A DNA stretch of 64,000 nt, taken from positions 170,813 through 234,812 of the forward strand of contig SCFE01000062.1 of assembly GCA_004352715.1 (NCBI GenBank). Reading direction: 5' to 3'. The position numbers were made by a program, and so were the translations under genes. The number at the start of each line of letters is the position of its first letter. The first letter of the stretch is position 1. Under the pieces are notes generated by a model that worked only from the letters and a program-made list of their open reading frames with translations, made no database searches and was not told the DNA's origin. The stretch is from Hofstenia miamia (lineage: Eukaryota; Xenacoelomorpha; Acoela). This document shows, piece after piece, positions 12,419 to 23,940 of the stretch.

Positions 12419-12891
12419 GTAAGTTATTTCTTTTCAAATGAATTTTTCGAAATTCTTAATGCAGTAGTTGGTCTACAATTCTTTTTTAAAACACCATGTT
12501 TACTATTATTGAAAAATAATTTTTTGTATTTAATACTTTTGAAGTATTTTTGCACACTATTTTCATTTCTTAGTAATGTAAAAATTTATTGCACTAGTAA
12601 AATTATTTGAATTTCTTTACAAATGTTGAAAGGATTCTGTCAAAATGTTTGAAAACTTGTTTCATTTTGTTAGAATCTTTTATAGAAGTTGCATTTTGTC
12701 AAAACGATGTTTAAACCAATAATTAAATTTACATATTAAGTAATTTAAGTTTGATCTTTAACATGATTTTGCACATACATAATAGTATATAGATAGTCTC
12801 ATATATATGTAAGTTGTGTTTTATCACTACTCATTTTTTATTTCAGCAAATAAATATTAGATATAAAAGATATGTAAGTTTAACTATTTAG

Positions 12892-13538
12892 TCAACTTCA
12901 ATGACTGGATAACAACACATGTTGCTCACTGGATAGTGGTAGCCATTTCTACGGATAGGCTCACAGCAGTATTTTTTCCAATAATTTACCGAAACAGGAT
13001 TTCAAAAGGAAAGACCGCAAATGTTGTCGTCTGGTCCATTACTATAATTAGTTATTTTACTATGGGTCCAATCCTATATGTTACTCGTGATGAATGCATT
13101 CTTCAAGTATGCCTAGTAAAGAATGAATGGAAGAATAGTGGTGTAACCGAATTCCTAGTAGTATATCAAGGATTTGCACCTATAATAATAGTTGCTTTTA
13201 ATAATGGGTTAATTGCTGCAAAACTATACTTCAGAAAAAACAAATCTGCTTCTTCAAATGCTAGCAATACAAAAAATTCCGGAATTGAATTTTTGCTTTT
13301 TCTTGTGGCTATTAGCTTCATGATTCTAATTAGTGTATCCAATATATCCTGGTATATTCGTTACAGAATAGACCATGCATTTGAAGCTAACTGTTCAATT
13401 CTGTACGAAATTACAAAACTCTCCGCCTCCCTGCCTGTTGTACTCAACAATTGCATCAACTTTTATCTATATATTCTCTGTTCAAAAGACTTTCGAAGAA
13501 AGTTCCTAACATTATTTGGGATAAAAAAGAAAAAATAG
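12892..13538 (+). CDS. Rhodopsin-like GPCR, exon 3 (TM3-TM7 and tail)
   Basis: Role: class A seven-transmembrane receptor of the plasma membrane; ligand unknown, but the pattern resembles invertebrate neuropeptide or FMRFamide-receptor-like orphan families. Seen: the acceptor TATTTAG, TM3 ending in STDR (the DRY position with Thr for Asp and Asp for Arg alignment uncertain), TM4 with the conserved Trp (VVWSITIISY), extracellular-loop cysteines (CILQVC), TM5 (FLVVYQGFAPIIIVAF), a short third loop rich in Ser/Asn, TM6 (LLFLVAISFMILISV), and TM7 with NCINFYLYILCS, an NPxxY variant lacking the Pro, followed by a short basic tail and TAG. The three exons give about 316 residues, normal but short for the class. 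The frame is open throughout and both introns have consensus ends, so this looks functional. All Trp codons are TGG. Neighbours are transposons, so context does not help with function. Confidence 0.8.
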
Positions 13539-13692
13539 AAAAACTAATTGTAAGTTATCCTGAAAATTCAACTTATCATCAACATGCTAGAAATTGAAGT
13601 ACTTGCTACAGTACTTGGCTGTTTTAAATTTAGAAACTTGATAATATCAAATTTTCATAAAATATATATTTAATTTCTTTAATTTTATTCTA
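13539..13692. other. 3' flank of the receptor gene
   Basis: Short AT-rich 3' flank leading into an AT microsatellite. A clear polyadenylation signal could not be picked out from the AT-rich background. Confidence 0.3.
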
Positions 13693-13699
13693 TTATATA

Positions 13700-13764
<65 letters not shown>

Positions 13765-13785
13765 GTATATATATGTATATATACA
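13693..13785. repeat. AT/ATGTAT microsatellite
   Basis: Long run of alternating TA with a few CATA and GTATATAT interruptions, just 3' of the receptor gene. Confidence 0.95.
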
Positions 13786-14005
13786 TTCCTAAATAACGAA
13801 GGTGTCACGCACTAATAGACAATGTGTGGAAAGGTTAACCTATTCCAATTAACAATCGGTGCTATTATGGAATAAACAGGTTTGGAGAAGATTCTTCCTT
13901 TCCTACTGATGTTAAACTAAAAAATTGAATGTAAGTTGCACCATTCTAAAGTGGCCCTAAATAAAAGTGAGAGCAATTGCAAAGATTTAATGTTTATGCT
14001 GCTAA

Positions 14006-14310
14006 AGCCCATGCTACACGAACAACTTTTGTCGCCGATTTTTGTTGGCAACGAAAATCGTTCGTGTAGCACCCCTCTTCCACGACTAAAATCGGGAGTA
14101 ATTATCTAGACTAAAGTTGTTCGTTCGGTCCAAATAAAGTTGGCGACAAAAGTTGTCCGTTCGGTCCAACAAAAATTGGACAATAAAAATTGTTCGTGTA
14201 GCACCCCTTTCGCCAACTTTAGTCGTGAAGTAATTAAATGACAAAAGTTGTTCGTGTAGCAGGGTGCTCCGACCAACTTTTTTGTCAGAGAAATAATTCT
14301 CCAACTTTCT
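14006..14310. mobile_element. MITE built from repeated inverted copies of its own end (family M1)
   Basis: Begins AGCCCATGCTACACGAACAA, continues CTTTTGTCGCC, and contains several inner direct and inverted copies of a GTTCGTGTAGCACC motif, some varied to GTTCGTTCGGTCC. The right end reads AAAAGTTGTTCGTGTAGCA. The same end sequence, exactly inverted, closes the copy at 16.95 kb. No coding capacity; any frame across it is an artefact of the repeats. Confidence 0.6.
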
Positions 14311-14937
14311 AGTAATTATCACCTTCAAAGATAAATAAACAATTTTAAGCTATAATTTCAATCGTTTTCAGATTTCATTTCAGACTGTAAATTTAAAAAT
14401 AGCTAGGTCTATTGAATTAATAATCATGATTGTACATTTTTATGTTAAAATAAACACATATCACTATGTATAGGCATTTCTTTTGTATACTTGTGTTCAG
14501 CATTAAATTAAAACAATTAACTCATCAAAAAGAATCCTTTCTAGTAAACAAAAACATTTGAACTTTGCGAGTTATAAAATAGTGATTAGATTAGGAATTC
14601 GATCACAGCGCAGCTTTGCGAACTCAAGTATTGTTTAAACAGTGGAGGCAATTACGATGTTTGGTTTAATTTCAAAATAAACAGCATCATTCTTATTTCA
14701 ATATTCGTGCACAGTGATAATCTGCTCTCAAATGAAAACACGCATCGACACAGGTTACATACCATTCTGTAGGACGCGATAGCTCAATAACAATAGTATT
14801 TTTAATGTGATTTCATTAATTTAGATAGTTTTTAGAGCGATGAATATATGCAATCAGTATGAGGAAGTTATTACATTTTTTTGTTTCCAGCGCCTTGTAG
14901 ATATTTTAAAATTTTGTATCCAAAGTATATATATATA

Positions 14938-15674
14938 NNNNNNNNNNNNNNNNNNNNNNNNNNNNNNNNNNNNNNNNNNNNNNNNNNNNNNNNNNNNNNN
15001 NNNNNNNNNNNNNNNNNNNNNNNNNNNNNNNNNNNNNNNNNNNNNNNNNNNNNNNNNNNNNNNNNNNNNNNNNNNNNNNNNNNNNNNNNNNNNNNNNNNN
15101 NNNNNNNNNNNNNNNNNNNNNNNNNNNNNNNNNNNNNNNNNNNNNNNNNNNNNNNNNNNNNNNNNNNNNNNNNNNNNNNNNNNNNNNNNNNNNNNNNNNN
15201 NNNNNNNNNNNNNNNNNNNNNNNNNNNNNNNNNNNNNNNNNNNNNNNNNNNNNNNNNNNNNNNNNNNNNNNNNNNNNNNNNNNNNNNNNNNNNNNNNNNN
15301 NNNNNNNNNNNNNNNNNNNNNNNNNNNNNNNNNNNNNNNNNNNNNNNNNNNNNNNNNNNNNNNNNNNNNNNNNNNNNNNNNNNNNNNNNNNNNNNNNNNN
15401 NNNNNNNNNNNNNNNNNNNNNNNNNNNNNNNNNNNNNNNNNNNNNNNNNNNNNNNNNNNNNNNNNNNNNNNNNNNNNNNNNNNNNNNNNNNNNNNNNNNN
15501 NNNNNNNNNNNNNNNNNNNNNNNNNNNNNNNNNNNNNNNNNNNNNNNNNNNNNNNNNNNNNNNNNNNNNNNNNNNNNNNNNNNNNNNNNNNNNNNNNNNN
15601 NNNNNNNNNNNNNNNNNNNNNNNNNNNNNNNNNNNNNNNNNNNNNNNNNNNNNNNNNNNNNNNNNNNNNNNNNN
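14938..15674. other. Assembly gap (737 N)
   Basis: Run of N that starts inside a TATATA tract, so the gap probably reflects an unresolved microsatellite. Reading frames drawn across it are meaningless. Confidence 0.99.
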
Positions 15675-16300
15675 TGAAATATGATCGTATATCGAGTGTG
15701 GAAATAAATTCAAACCCAATTCAGGTTAAATTCTTGTTAATTGCATATTAAATTTGATGTGAAAGTTATTTAAATAGGGCCATTGACCATTTATTTATCC
15801 TTTAACTAAACATTACTAATAGTAATAGGTTCATTCTGATATATATATATATATATATATATCTTCATTTTCTACATAAATAAATATTGAATTCTACTTT
15901 CATAATGTTAAAATAATAAATATTAATTTGTAATAATGAATGAAGATCTTTAACAGTAAACATGTAATTTATATACTTTATAATTTTAGTGAAGTACAAT
16001 ATGAATTTAGACAACAAAGCAATAATGCTGTTACTGCTGGCTAGCAGATATAAAAATCCAACATTTACAGCTTGCACAATCAGTAAATTGTTTTAAAGTC
16101 AAAAGAAGTGAAATTCGCTCTATAATTATGCAATTTGCCTCTCAAATTCAAGGGCATTATTACGAACACTCTTTAGGAATATAAACAAGCACATTTCATC
16201 ACGCGCGGTTTAATAATATTCAAAAAAATACGAATACAGATATTGAAACAATATACAATTGTTTCAATAAAGACATTAAAACAACATAAAATAGCTTGTT
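15675..16300. other. AT-rich spacer with a short AT microsatellite
   Basis: Contains a TA run at about 15839-15862 and nothing else recognised. Confidence 0.5.
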
Positions 16301-16845
16301 GCTTATGCGTATTCCAAAAATTTAACATTGAAAAATATTTTAATATTTTAGTTCAACTGTTATGTACATGAGCAATATTAATATTTCTTATTTTAAATGT
16401 TACTGCAGATTCGGATATTCTTGAAATTCTTTCTTAATATTTTATAATGAAGGAACTGAAATAATAAAAAGTTGTTGTAACACTATGCTACACGAACAAC
16501 TTTTATCAACAATTTTTGTCGCCAACTAAAATCGTTCGTGTAGCACCCCCTCCCCAACTTTTGTCTAAANAGACAGGCTTATGCGTATTCCAAAAATTTA
16601 ACATTGAAAAATATTTTAATATTTTAGTTCAACTGTTATGTACATGAGCAATATTAATATTTCTTATTTTAAATGTTACTGCAGATTCGGATATTCTTGT
16701 AATTCTTTCTTAATATTTTATAATGAAGGAACTGAAATAATAAAAAGTTGTTGTAACACTATGCTACACGAACAACTTTTATCAACAATTTTTGTCGCCA
16801 ACTAAAATCGTTCGTGTAGCACCCCCTCCCCAACTTTTGTCTAAA
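16301..16845. repeat. Near-identical 269-bp direct duplication separated by a single N
   Basis: The segment 16301-16569 reappears at 16577-16845 with one visible difference (TTGAAATTC versus TTGTAATTC). A lone N at 16570 sits at the junction. The second copy runs on into a complete M1 MITE, while the first is cut inside it. This looks like two contigs joined without collapsing their overlap rather than a real tandem repeat. Confidence 0.85.
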
Positions 16846-16955
16846 ACTAATTAAATGACTAAAGTTGTTCGTGTAGCATACCAAATCAACAACAAAAGTT
16901 GTTCGTTCGGACGACAAAAATCGGCGACAAAAGTTGTTCGTGTAGCATGGGCTTA
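16756..16955. mobile_element. M1 MITE, second copy
   Basis: Left end ATGCTACACGAACAACTTTT and right end AAAAGTTGTTCGTGTAGCAT are perfect inverted complements. Between them lie further copies of GTTCGTGTAGCA and one GTTCGTTCGG. A truncated duplicate of its left part lies at 16482-16569 because of the duplication described above. Confidence 0.65.
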
Positions 16956-17019
16956 ACTTAATAAATGTGCGCTTACGTCTTATCAATGAATTGTACTTCT
17001 CAATTGAGTGCTCAATTAT

Positions 17020-17374
17020 AGACTTGTCAACGAGCCGAAATTTCCAAGCTTGGCTCGTTTAAATTTTGAGTAAGTTCGGCTTGGTTCATTTCGGCTCGGC
17101 TCACCACATAAAATCTTTCAATGAGGCTAGTCTTAGTTCAATATTTTTTTAAAAATATTGCCCTCAAAGAATTTTGTACATAGCCTTCCTATTATTTAAT
17201 AAACATTTCTTAAATAAGATTATAAGAAAAGAATACTGAATGAAAAAATAAGAAAATTCTACATAATCAAATTATCAAGCAACACTATAAATTTGATTTG
17301 CTTAAAAATGGTTCGTTTTGAGCTCTCGTTATATATCTAATACTCTGCTCAAGCTCGGCTTGTTGACAAGTCTG
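17020..17374. mobile_element. MITE family M2, full copy
   Basis: Ends AGACTTGTCAACGAGCC and GGCTTGTTGACAAGTCT are inverted repeats matching at 16 of 17 positions. The subterminal region repeats GGCTCG/CTCGGCT blocks. About 355 bp without coding capacity. Related sequence occurs at 17.93-18.04 and 25.97-26.29 kb. Confidence 0.65.
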
Positions 17375-17930
17375 TGTCTGATAGCCTATTTGACGGAGGG
17401 AATTGTTATAAAGCTTTCGGCAATTGTTCTTCCAAATGTTTATACAGATTTGACAGCGTATCATTCAGTGGCGTTAAACTAGGGAGTATATGGTGCCTTA
17501 AGCTCCTGATTTTTGCATTTGATGTAATTGTATTCTTGTTTTTCAATATCATCCCTTTCGTATATTCCAAAACTAATTTTTGCACAATTACTATCTTAGT
17601 AATGGTGTTTTTTAAAAAAACTCAACACTACATATAATATTTACTTTGCAACAGTGAGTCAAAAAGAAGTATCCAAAACTCCAATCCTTTGAAAACTGTA
17701 CCAAATCCCAATGCAAAACCGAACCGATGTCAAAAGTAATATTTTTAATACGCTCGTTCCTACCTAAAAATTATACGTGGAATTTATTTATGCCATTTCT
17801 TTTTTTGCTTTTTAACTTTTAGAGGGGGATATTGGTAAACGTGGGGATTCACAAATTTAGTATTAATCCCCTAAAATTTTTAATTTGGGTATATTATGTA
17901 TTTAGTACTTAATGATGTATTTTGTAATTT
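17375..17930. other. Spacer between M2 copies, nothing recognised
   Basis: A short open frame of 87 codons here has hydrophobic stretches but no recognisable motif or splice context, and I do not call it a gene. Confidence 0.3.
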
Positions 17931-18041
17931 AGGTTGCTCAAGCTGAACTATAAATTTGCTTTGCCTAAAATAGGCTCGTTTTAGGCTCGTTGTATATCAA
18001 ATACGGTGCTCAAATTCGGCTCGGCTCGTTGACACATCTGC
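17931..18041. mobile_element. MITE family M2, right-end fragment
   Basis: Carries the same TGCTCAAG...CTCGGCTCGTTGACA end as the full copy, with ACATCTG instead of AAGTCTG at the terminus. The left half is missing. Confidence 0.55.
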
Positions 18042-20041
18042 TCAATAAAAATAATTAACAGTCATAGGAAAAATTAAACAGCCGTAAGGGCGATTAATTG
18101 GGAAGACTAATGAAGCGAAAGGGAATTCACTTCTCATTTGCAGTAATACTGTTGTAGCAACCCCTTTATCAGGGTCTACCAAAAACGCTTTATTGAAATT
18201 GCTATTTATGCGTTATCTGTAGAAAGTTATGCTTTATAGAAAATGAATTTCACACAATATTATATTTTTTAGCATAAAAAATTAAAACACAAATGTTAAA
18301 GAATGAATGCTTTTTCTTCCATTTTTTCTGAAATAATAAGTCTTTCACCAAACACATACGGTATATTATTTAATTAAGTTAAAATATTTAAAATATACTT
18401 GAGTGTTTTTATTCTGATTGTCCACATATACCCAAATGAATTGTGTTATCCTTCACTAGATTAGTAATTTTCACAAAATTTATTGGGTAGCAGATTCTAA
18501 GAATAATTTAGCTGAAAATGGCTTAATAAAATTTAGCTTTAGTAACTGTTTAAGTTAATTTCTGTGGTAAGCTAAGAAATTAAGCAACTTTGAAAGTTCC
18601 TCTTAGGTAGGGTATCCATTTATTGACAAACTCTAATATTAAATCGCTTCCACCCGCATGTAGCATTATCATCTGTAAAAGAGGCACTTCATAAATCATC
18701 CATTGAAGAATCTCATCTAGGGTTCATGCAAACAGTGAATTTTGGTAGTGCTCTTACAATGGCGGTAAACAAAATAATGCACATTCATATTTATTTAAAC
18801 TTCAAAATGCACTTTAAATGATGTTTAGACGACAACAACCATTAATGTTCAGTGCACATTTTGAAAGTAAAAATATTCGTTCTGAAGAAATGAGCATCAC
18901 TTGATCAAGGAGTGTTCCGTTGAAATCAATTTCCAGCGATTTCCATTTGGAATTTTTGAATTAGAATATGTGCTTTCGCAGTTAACCTCAGAGTTAATAT
19001 TTCAGCTTAGGATAACTTTTGCTATTGCTTAAAATCTTTAGTAGTGATTTTTCCAGGTGAACATTGCTGAAAAGTATGTCAAACTTTCAAGTAGCAGACT
19101 TCCCAAGTGATGTCTTGTGAAAGAAAATCATTTTGAATTTCATTTGGTTAAAGTTTTCATCCATTTTTAATGCGAAATGTTTAAGATTTAGATAGTTATG
19201 CACGTATTTTTAACAGTATCAATATGATAATTCAAGCATAATTGTATTAGGCATAATCAAAAGGAAAGGAAAATTCACATATTGTTATTAAACATCATAG
19301 AAGGCGAGGAGACGGTCATATCAAAAATAACTACTTTTAAGACATTGGGAAGAAATTGGAAATTTAATTTGACATAGTGAATAGGATGCGTGGAAGGGAA
19401 TTCTTGGTCCATGAGAAAGTAGAATTGTGCAACTTTGCATGGGATTTCCAATGAAAATATATTGCCAACTTCATCGAGAGTGGAATTCAAAATTCCATAT
19501 ATCAGTTTCAAAATCCTTATCATTATGTACATCTATTTTGTTAGTTTCACTTATATCAAAAGAGAATGTACGATTTCAGAGAGTTAAGCAAGATATGCAT
19601 ATGCAGTGAATGTTGTCATTCACATTGTGAACGATTTAATGAACTATCTCAGTTAAACTTTAGCTTAAACTAAAAAGGTTTAATATCAACATCCTTAATA
19701 ACAATATTGATTTAAACTGAAGTTTAAACTTAGTTTAAATTCCAGTTTAAAATGGTCATCACTGAATACACGATGTGACCACGTTTAAAGACAAGTATTT
19801 AGATAATGTAAAATTGTAAGGTACCAAGTAAGATTGATAATATCTTATGATAACTAGTAACATCAATTATACTCAAAGGTCTCTCTTTTAAGCTTAGTAC
19901 ACAATTTAGATCTAAAATACAAATGGGGTTAGCCTACTTTTTGCTATCCAGCTGTTTATGAGCTTAAATTATCTAAATTTCTGAAAGAAATGGAAGTGCA
20001 AAACTAAATGCAGGTTAAAACCTCTATTGTTACCTCTAACC

Positions 20042-20043
<2 letters not shown>
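18042..20043. other. AT-rich intergenic DNA
   Basis: No gene recognised. The only structure seen is a cluster of GTTTAAAC-like words near 19.64-19.76 kb, and short frames near 19.3-19.6 kb lack any motif. Confidence 0.35.
19630..19765. repeat. Interleaved palindromic TTTAAACT words, possible small MITE
   Basis: AGTTAAACTTTAGCTTAAACT on the left and AAGTTTAAACTTAGTTTAAA on the right form imperfect inverted and direct matches around a short AT core. No clear target-site duplication was seen. Confidence 0.3.

Positions 20044-20071
<28 letters not shown>
20044..20071. repeat. TA microsatellite
   Basis: Fourteen uninterrupted TA units. Confidence 0.95.
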
Positions 20072-20075
<4 letters not shown>

Positions 20076-20149
20076 GCGTAATTCAGATTAATTTAAATTA
20101 TCAGTCTGATCCCCATTTACGTGTGGGAGGTAGAGCCATTTTTATCAAC

Positions 20150-21240
20150 TTGCATTTGCAAATATCCATTCATAGGGGGCGTATATCAATGCATAAAATA
20201 ATTTTCACAAGCGAGGAAAATCTATATCCTATGAATTGATTTACATCAAGAGAATTTTTATGAATTTATCGAAATTAGGCGTCTGTAATAGCGTGACATA
20301 ATCAAAACTACTGTTCTACACTTAGCGGCGGTATTTGTAGTCTCTGATTGCTCTCGTTTTACATTGTTTGGAATCTCTTTTGACGATAATGCAAAAGTAA
20401 TTTAGGTGATTATAAACGAAATTATTTTACAATTTTAAATTGAATTGCATAATATGTGATTTGTGATCACTAACATATCTTAATCTGTTTCTTATAGACA
20501 GTAATGACTGAATCCCGAAAACATTACCCACTCTACAAGCACTCTTAAATTTTTTCTTGATCAGGGTTATGATTTTAATAATGAAGAGTTTTCAGATGCA
20601 CTAAGACAATATTAGGAAAGTAAACACGTCAATAGGAATATTTCATATATACAATTACACTTAGACAACTATATTTGCTAAAATATGTCAAATTATATAA
20701 TTTATTCACATTTAGGGAGATCATGTTAATACATTAATATCATATTACATTGTTTTAATTTCTTAGACTTAGCTGTGTTAGCAGATGTCCCTACCTTTTA
20801 TACAATCCCGATCTTTGTTGCCTGGATTAAGAATTCGGATTTTAATGCTGTGAAACTGGTAGGTATTTCAAAAGAAAAAAGTGAATCAAATATTCAAAGC
20901 AAAAGAGGTAGCTGTGCAGCGTGTCCTCGAGCACGTGGCAAAAAGATTTCTGTAAAGTGCTGTACATGCAATAATTTTGTCTGCAAGGCCCATAGAAATG
21001 TCATTACAAAATACAGCAGCTCACATGATAATTAGAATTTGGTAGTTGTCTAATTGAACTAACCAAGAATGAAAAATTATAAAATATTTTTTAAATACAA
21101 ATTAAGATATATGGCTGCACACGTTGTGTAATTCACAAAGTAAATCAATGAAATTGATTTGCCCCGTTTGGAAAAAATCATTCTATCCATTGATATACGC
21201 CCCCCTATGAATGGATATGTGCTACGACAAGTAGGTTCCA
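20150..21240. mobile_element. Internally reduced piggyBac-like element with inverted repeats
   Basis: A segment containing ATCCATTCATAGGGGGCGTA and TATCAATG at 20168-20195 recurs inverted at about 21197-21225 with one extra base in the C run. The similarity spreads over about 45 bases on each side. The enclosed 1.05 kb holds a transposase C-terminal exon, so this is the remains of one element rather than a chance inverted repeat. A TTAA target site was not identified at the edges. Confidence 0.5.
20767..21035 (+). pseudogene. piggyBac-type transposase C-terminal fragment with cysteine-rich zinc domain
   Basis: Seen: after TTCTTAG, which could be a splice acceptor, an open stretch begins LAVLADVPTFYTIPIFVAW and continues KNSDFNAVKL. 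It ends in a zinc-binding cluster: CAACPRARG, CCTCNNFVCKAH, then TAA-like end codons. Known: DDE_Tnp_1_7 (piggyBac) proteins end in a C-x2-C...C-x2-C...C-x2-H cysteine-rich domain that binds the element ends. Here the catalytic Asp triad is absent because everything upstream has been lost, so only the DNA-binding tail remains. It lies inside matching inverted repeats. It could be an exon of an intact split gene, but no upstream exon was recognised. Confidence 0.6.
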
Positions 21241-21499
21241 GCTCTCAGACGGAAATCGGGATCATTCTGAAAATGTAAATAAATCTAAGTTATAACAATA
21301 TATATTTAGAGATTTATTGTCATTAATATCTATTTATTAGTTTTCGAAAACTCTTGCTGGAAAATGGAAAAACAGTCAAGCACTTAGACAAACAGAGGCA
21401 AAAGATAGTGTCTCCTTGGTGAAGGTAGCAAATATAAATACCTATTAAGATGTGGGGATGGACACAAAGTTACCCATCATTGATTTAAATTTCAAATGT

Positions 21500-22883
21500 G
21501 CAAACCCAATAAGTTAAATGCACCTAAATGACTGTTGCATTATGCTCATCAGACTGGTATAAAAAAGACCCCAAACGACTTTTAGATAGAATTTTTTCTT
21601 CTGACGATTAATCGTGTTTAAAACAAGCATTATCAATTGCATCAACACATTGCTTAGTCTCTGCCACCAAAACACTCTTAGCAACCAGTCGAAGTTTATG
21701 ATGCCTCTTTGCAATAACATTGTCTCCCTAAAAAATAACATAACCACCTTCATCAGTATATAATTTAAGATCCAGGATTATTTTTGACATTTTGTTGTAA
21801 TAAAATTCCAAATTACATTGCTGAAAGCGCACATATCTACAGTAATTAATTTATTAAGTTGCCGCACATCATTTTCCACAATCTCGTCTACATTTGATAA
21901 CAGTTGAGTAACTATGAAAAATATAGATGAGAAAAACTTGAAAGCCACTGTAACTTGCTAATAAGTTGTCTAAATTGACTTGGAACCGAGTTTAATTCAA
22001 CTGGTAGTCTTGATATGGCAATTTCTTCTAATTTAGCTGCCAAATATTCCTGGGGAGATTCATAAACCAAATTCGTTTTATGTATTTGAAATCCTAAAAA
22101 TGTTGTCCACTTCTTATTTATTTCAACCATTTTTCCTACTGTGGGCTGTGACTTAATTTTGGATTTCCACAAGGAATCAGCTACAATTAAAAAATCATCC
22201 ACATGAACAACCATTATAGCAATAGTGGCATTATTTTTTTTTCAAAAATCAACGTGGCATTACCTACTGCACTTACCCGACCATTCAGAGAAGAAAATAG
22301 CGGTTGGATCCTTTTGTACCACACGTGTGAAGCGTCAGCGAAACCATATACACCAACAAATAGTTTCCAAACCAAATTATCAAAACAGTTAACTTCTTTG
22401 GGTGGCTAAATAATCACTTCCCTTGGAATTTGCTTTGCCTATAAAAAATCGGCCTGAATATCCATGACAACCATCTCCCATTGCTTAAAACTAGCTATTG
22501 AAAGTACTACCTTATGAATAAATCTTGCAGCTGTTGGAGAGTATGATATTGAAGAATCCGAATACTGGAACCCCCAACAACCAGCCTGGCCTTAGTTATC
22601 TTCACACCTTCAGCGTCTTTATAAAAAGTAACCCATCGTGTTGACATCATATTGTTTACCTGCACAGTATTACTGTCTACTATCTCATACACATCATTTG
22701 TTGACCATTTTTCAACTCATCCTGTTTGCCCATATAAAATTCATCTTTGTTGTTATAATACATTTTGAGAATGTACATTGATACAATATCGTTTTGTTGG
22801 TCTTCTCGGTCTATGCGGATAATGCAAAATACATTCATCTCTTTGATTTTCGCTGTTCTTATTTTCTTCATCCAACTGAGCAT
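21500..22883 (-). pseudogene. Copia-type reverse transcriptase and RNase H remnant
   Basis: Seen on the minus strand: the RT start WVTFYKDAEGVKITKARLVV (22.6 kb), then in shifted frames a Q-x-D-x-x-AFL-like region and a YGF-x-x-A-x-x-x-W-Y region. The catalytic VHVDDFLIVAD follows near 22.2 kb, FLGFQIHKTN near 22.1 kb, and the RNase H tail SVLVAETKQC near 21.65 kb. Known: K-A-R-L-V, xVDDxL and the tail S-x-L-x-AE-T are copia (Pseudoviridae) signatures. Several frameshifts and stops make it inactive. It continues the integrase fragment upstream in the copia order gag-INT-RT-RH. Confidence 0.7.
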
Positions 22884-23315
22884 TCTCGATATCTAAATCA
22901 GAATGATTTTCCTGCAAAATATGACTACTTAAATCATTGCCAAATTTTTATGTATTGCATTATTATCACTTTAATCAGTAACATTTGAAATTACTTCCTA
23001 GGCCATAATTGGCACCCAGTCCCTCAAAGTATTCATATGAAATCGTATATATCGAGAACCATGCTTAAGTATATATTCTACTCCTTCATTGATAATTACA
23101 ACAGCGGGTCCTCCAAATTTTGTTATCACTTTAAAGCTACAGAACTTTTGAACTTGGTAGAAATTCCCTGGATAAATTATAAGCCTTTCGACACAAACGT
23201 TGCCTCAACTTTTCAGAGCAGTCTAACGCAAAAAAATTCTTTTCTAACTTTTTGTGAGATTGAAATATGCTCAGCTACAACTTTGCTTATGCTAAATCAC
23301 TCAAGAGTTGAAAGC

Positions 23316-23940
23316 TCATCCGTTAAAATTCCAGGTATTGTAGGATTTCTTCCAAATACGATTTGGTATCGAGAGTAACCATTTTGACTGGGCAAATACT
23401 CCTAATTTAAGGACTTTGCTAAATTGTGCAGTATGCTCATCCAGAGCAAACCTTATAAGGCTTTCTTTCAAAACGCCATTGTGGCGCTCAAACAGGCCAT
23501 TGCTGTAAGAAGCATGAGGTGGAGAACTCTTATTTTCAGTGCAAAGATTTTCGCACATATCTGTGAATGAATCACTCGAAAATTTTTCACCATTATCCAC
23601 TATAATTTTATTGCACGTACCAAACATAACAACCCACTCAGTTAAATAAGTGTTCTGAGCACAAATTGATGTTTTATCATTAAGTTGAACACAAATACTA
23701 AATCTCGAGAATAGATCTATGATATACAATACCCAACAATTATTGAGATTAGATGAATTGGGAGCTGTAAACAAGAATAAATCCATTGCTACGGTACCCT
23801 TAAATTCAATAGAATTAGGCAAACTGACAGCAGGCTTAACAAATCTATGTCTCTTAGGTTGACAGGTTTGGCACGACTTACTCACTTTATGTACCTCATC
23901 TTGATCAAACCTGAAGCCAGTAGTTTTTAAAAACAGACAA
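23316..23940 (-). pseudogene. Copia-type integrase remnant
   Basis: Seen: an open stretch with SCQTCQP (second half of the zinc finger), then AMDLFLF with the first catalytic Asp, VDNGEKFSS with the second, and SNGLFERHNGVL with the Glu. All three DDE residues are therefore still present. Known: retroviral-type integrase. Its position before rather than after RT supports copia order. The N-terminal histidines of the zinc finger are missing because the sequence joins abruptly to gag-like sequence. Confidence 0.7.

Noticed and set aside
14086-14328. Minus-strand 80-codon frame with repeated DRT and NNF words
   Set aside because: The repeated peptide reflects the internal repeats of the M1 MITE. 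The same is true of the 75-codon frame at 16759-16986.
14840-15751. Long open frames of 260-300 codons in both strands
   Set aside because: They consist almost entirely of N and exist only because gaps contain no stop codons. The same holds for frames across 29.4-29.8, 59.1-60.3 and 61.3-62.4 kb.
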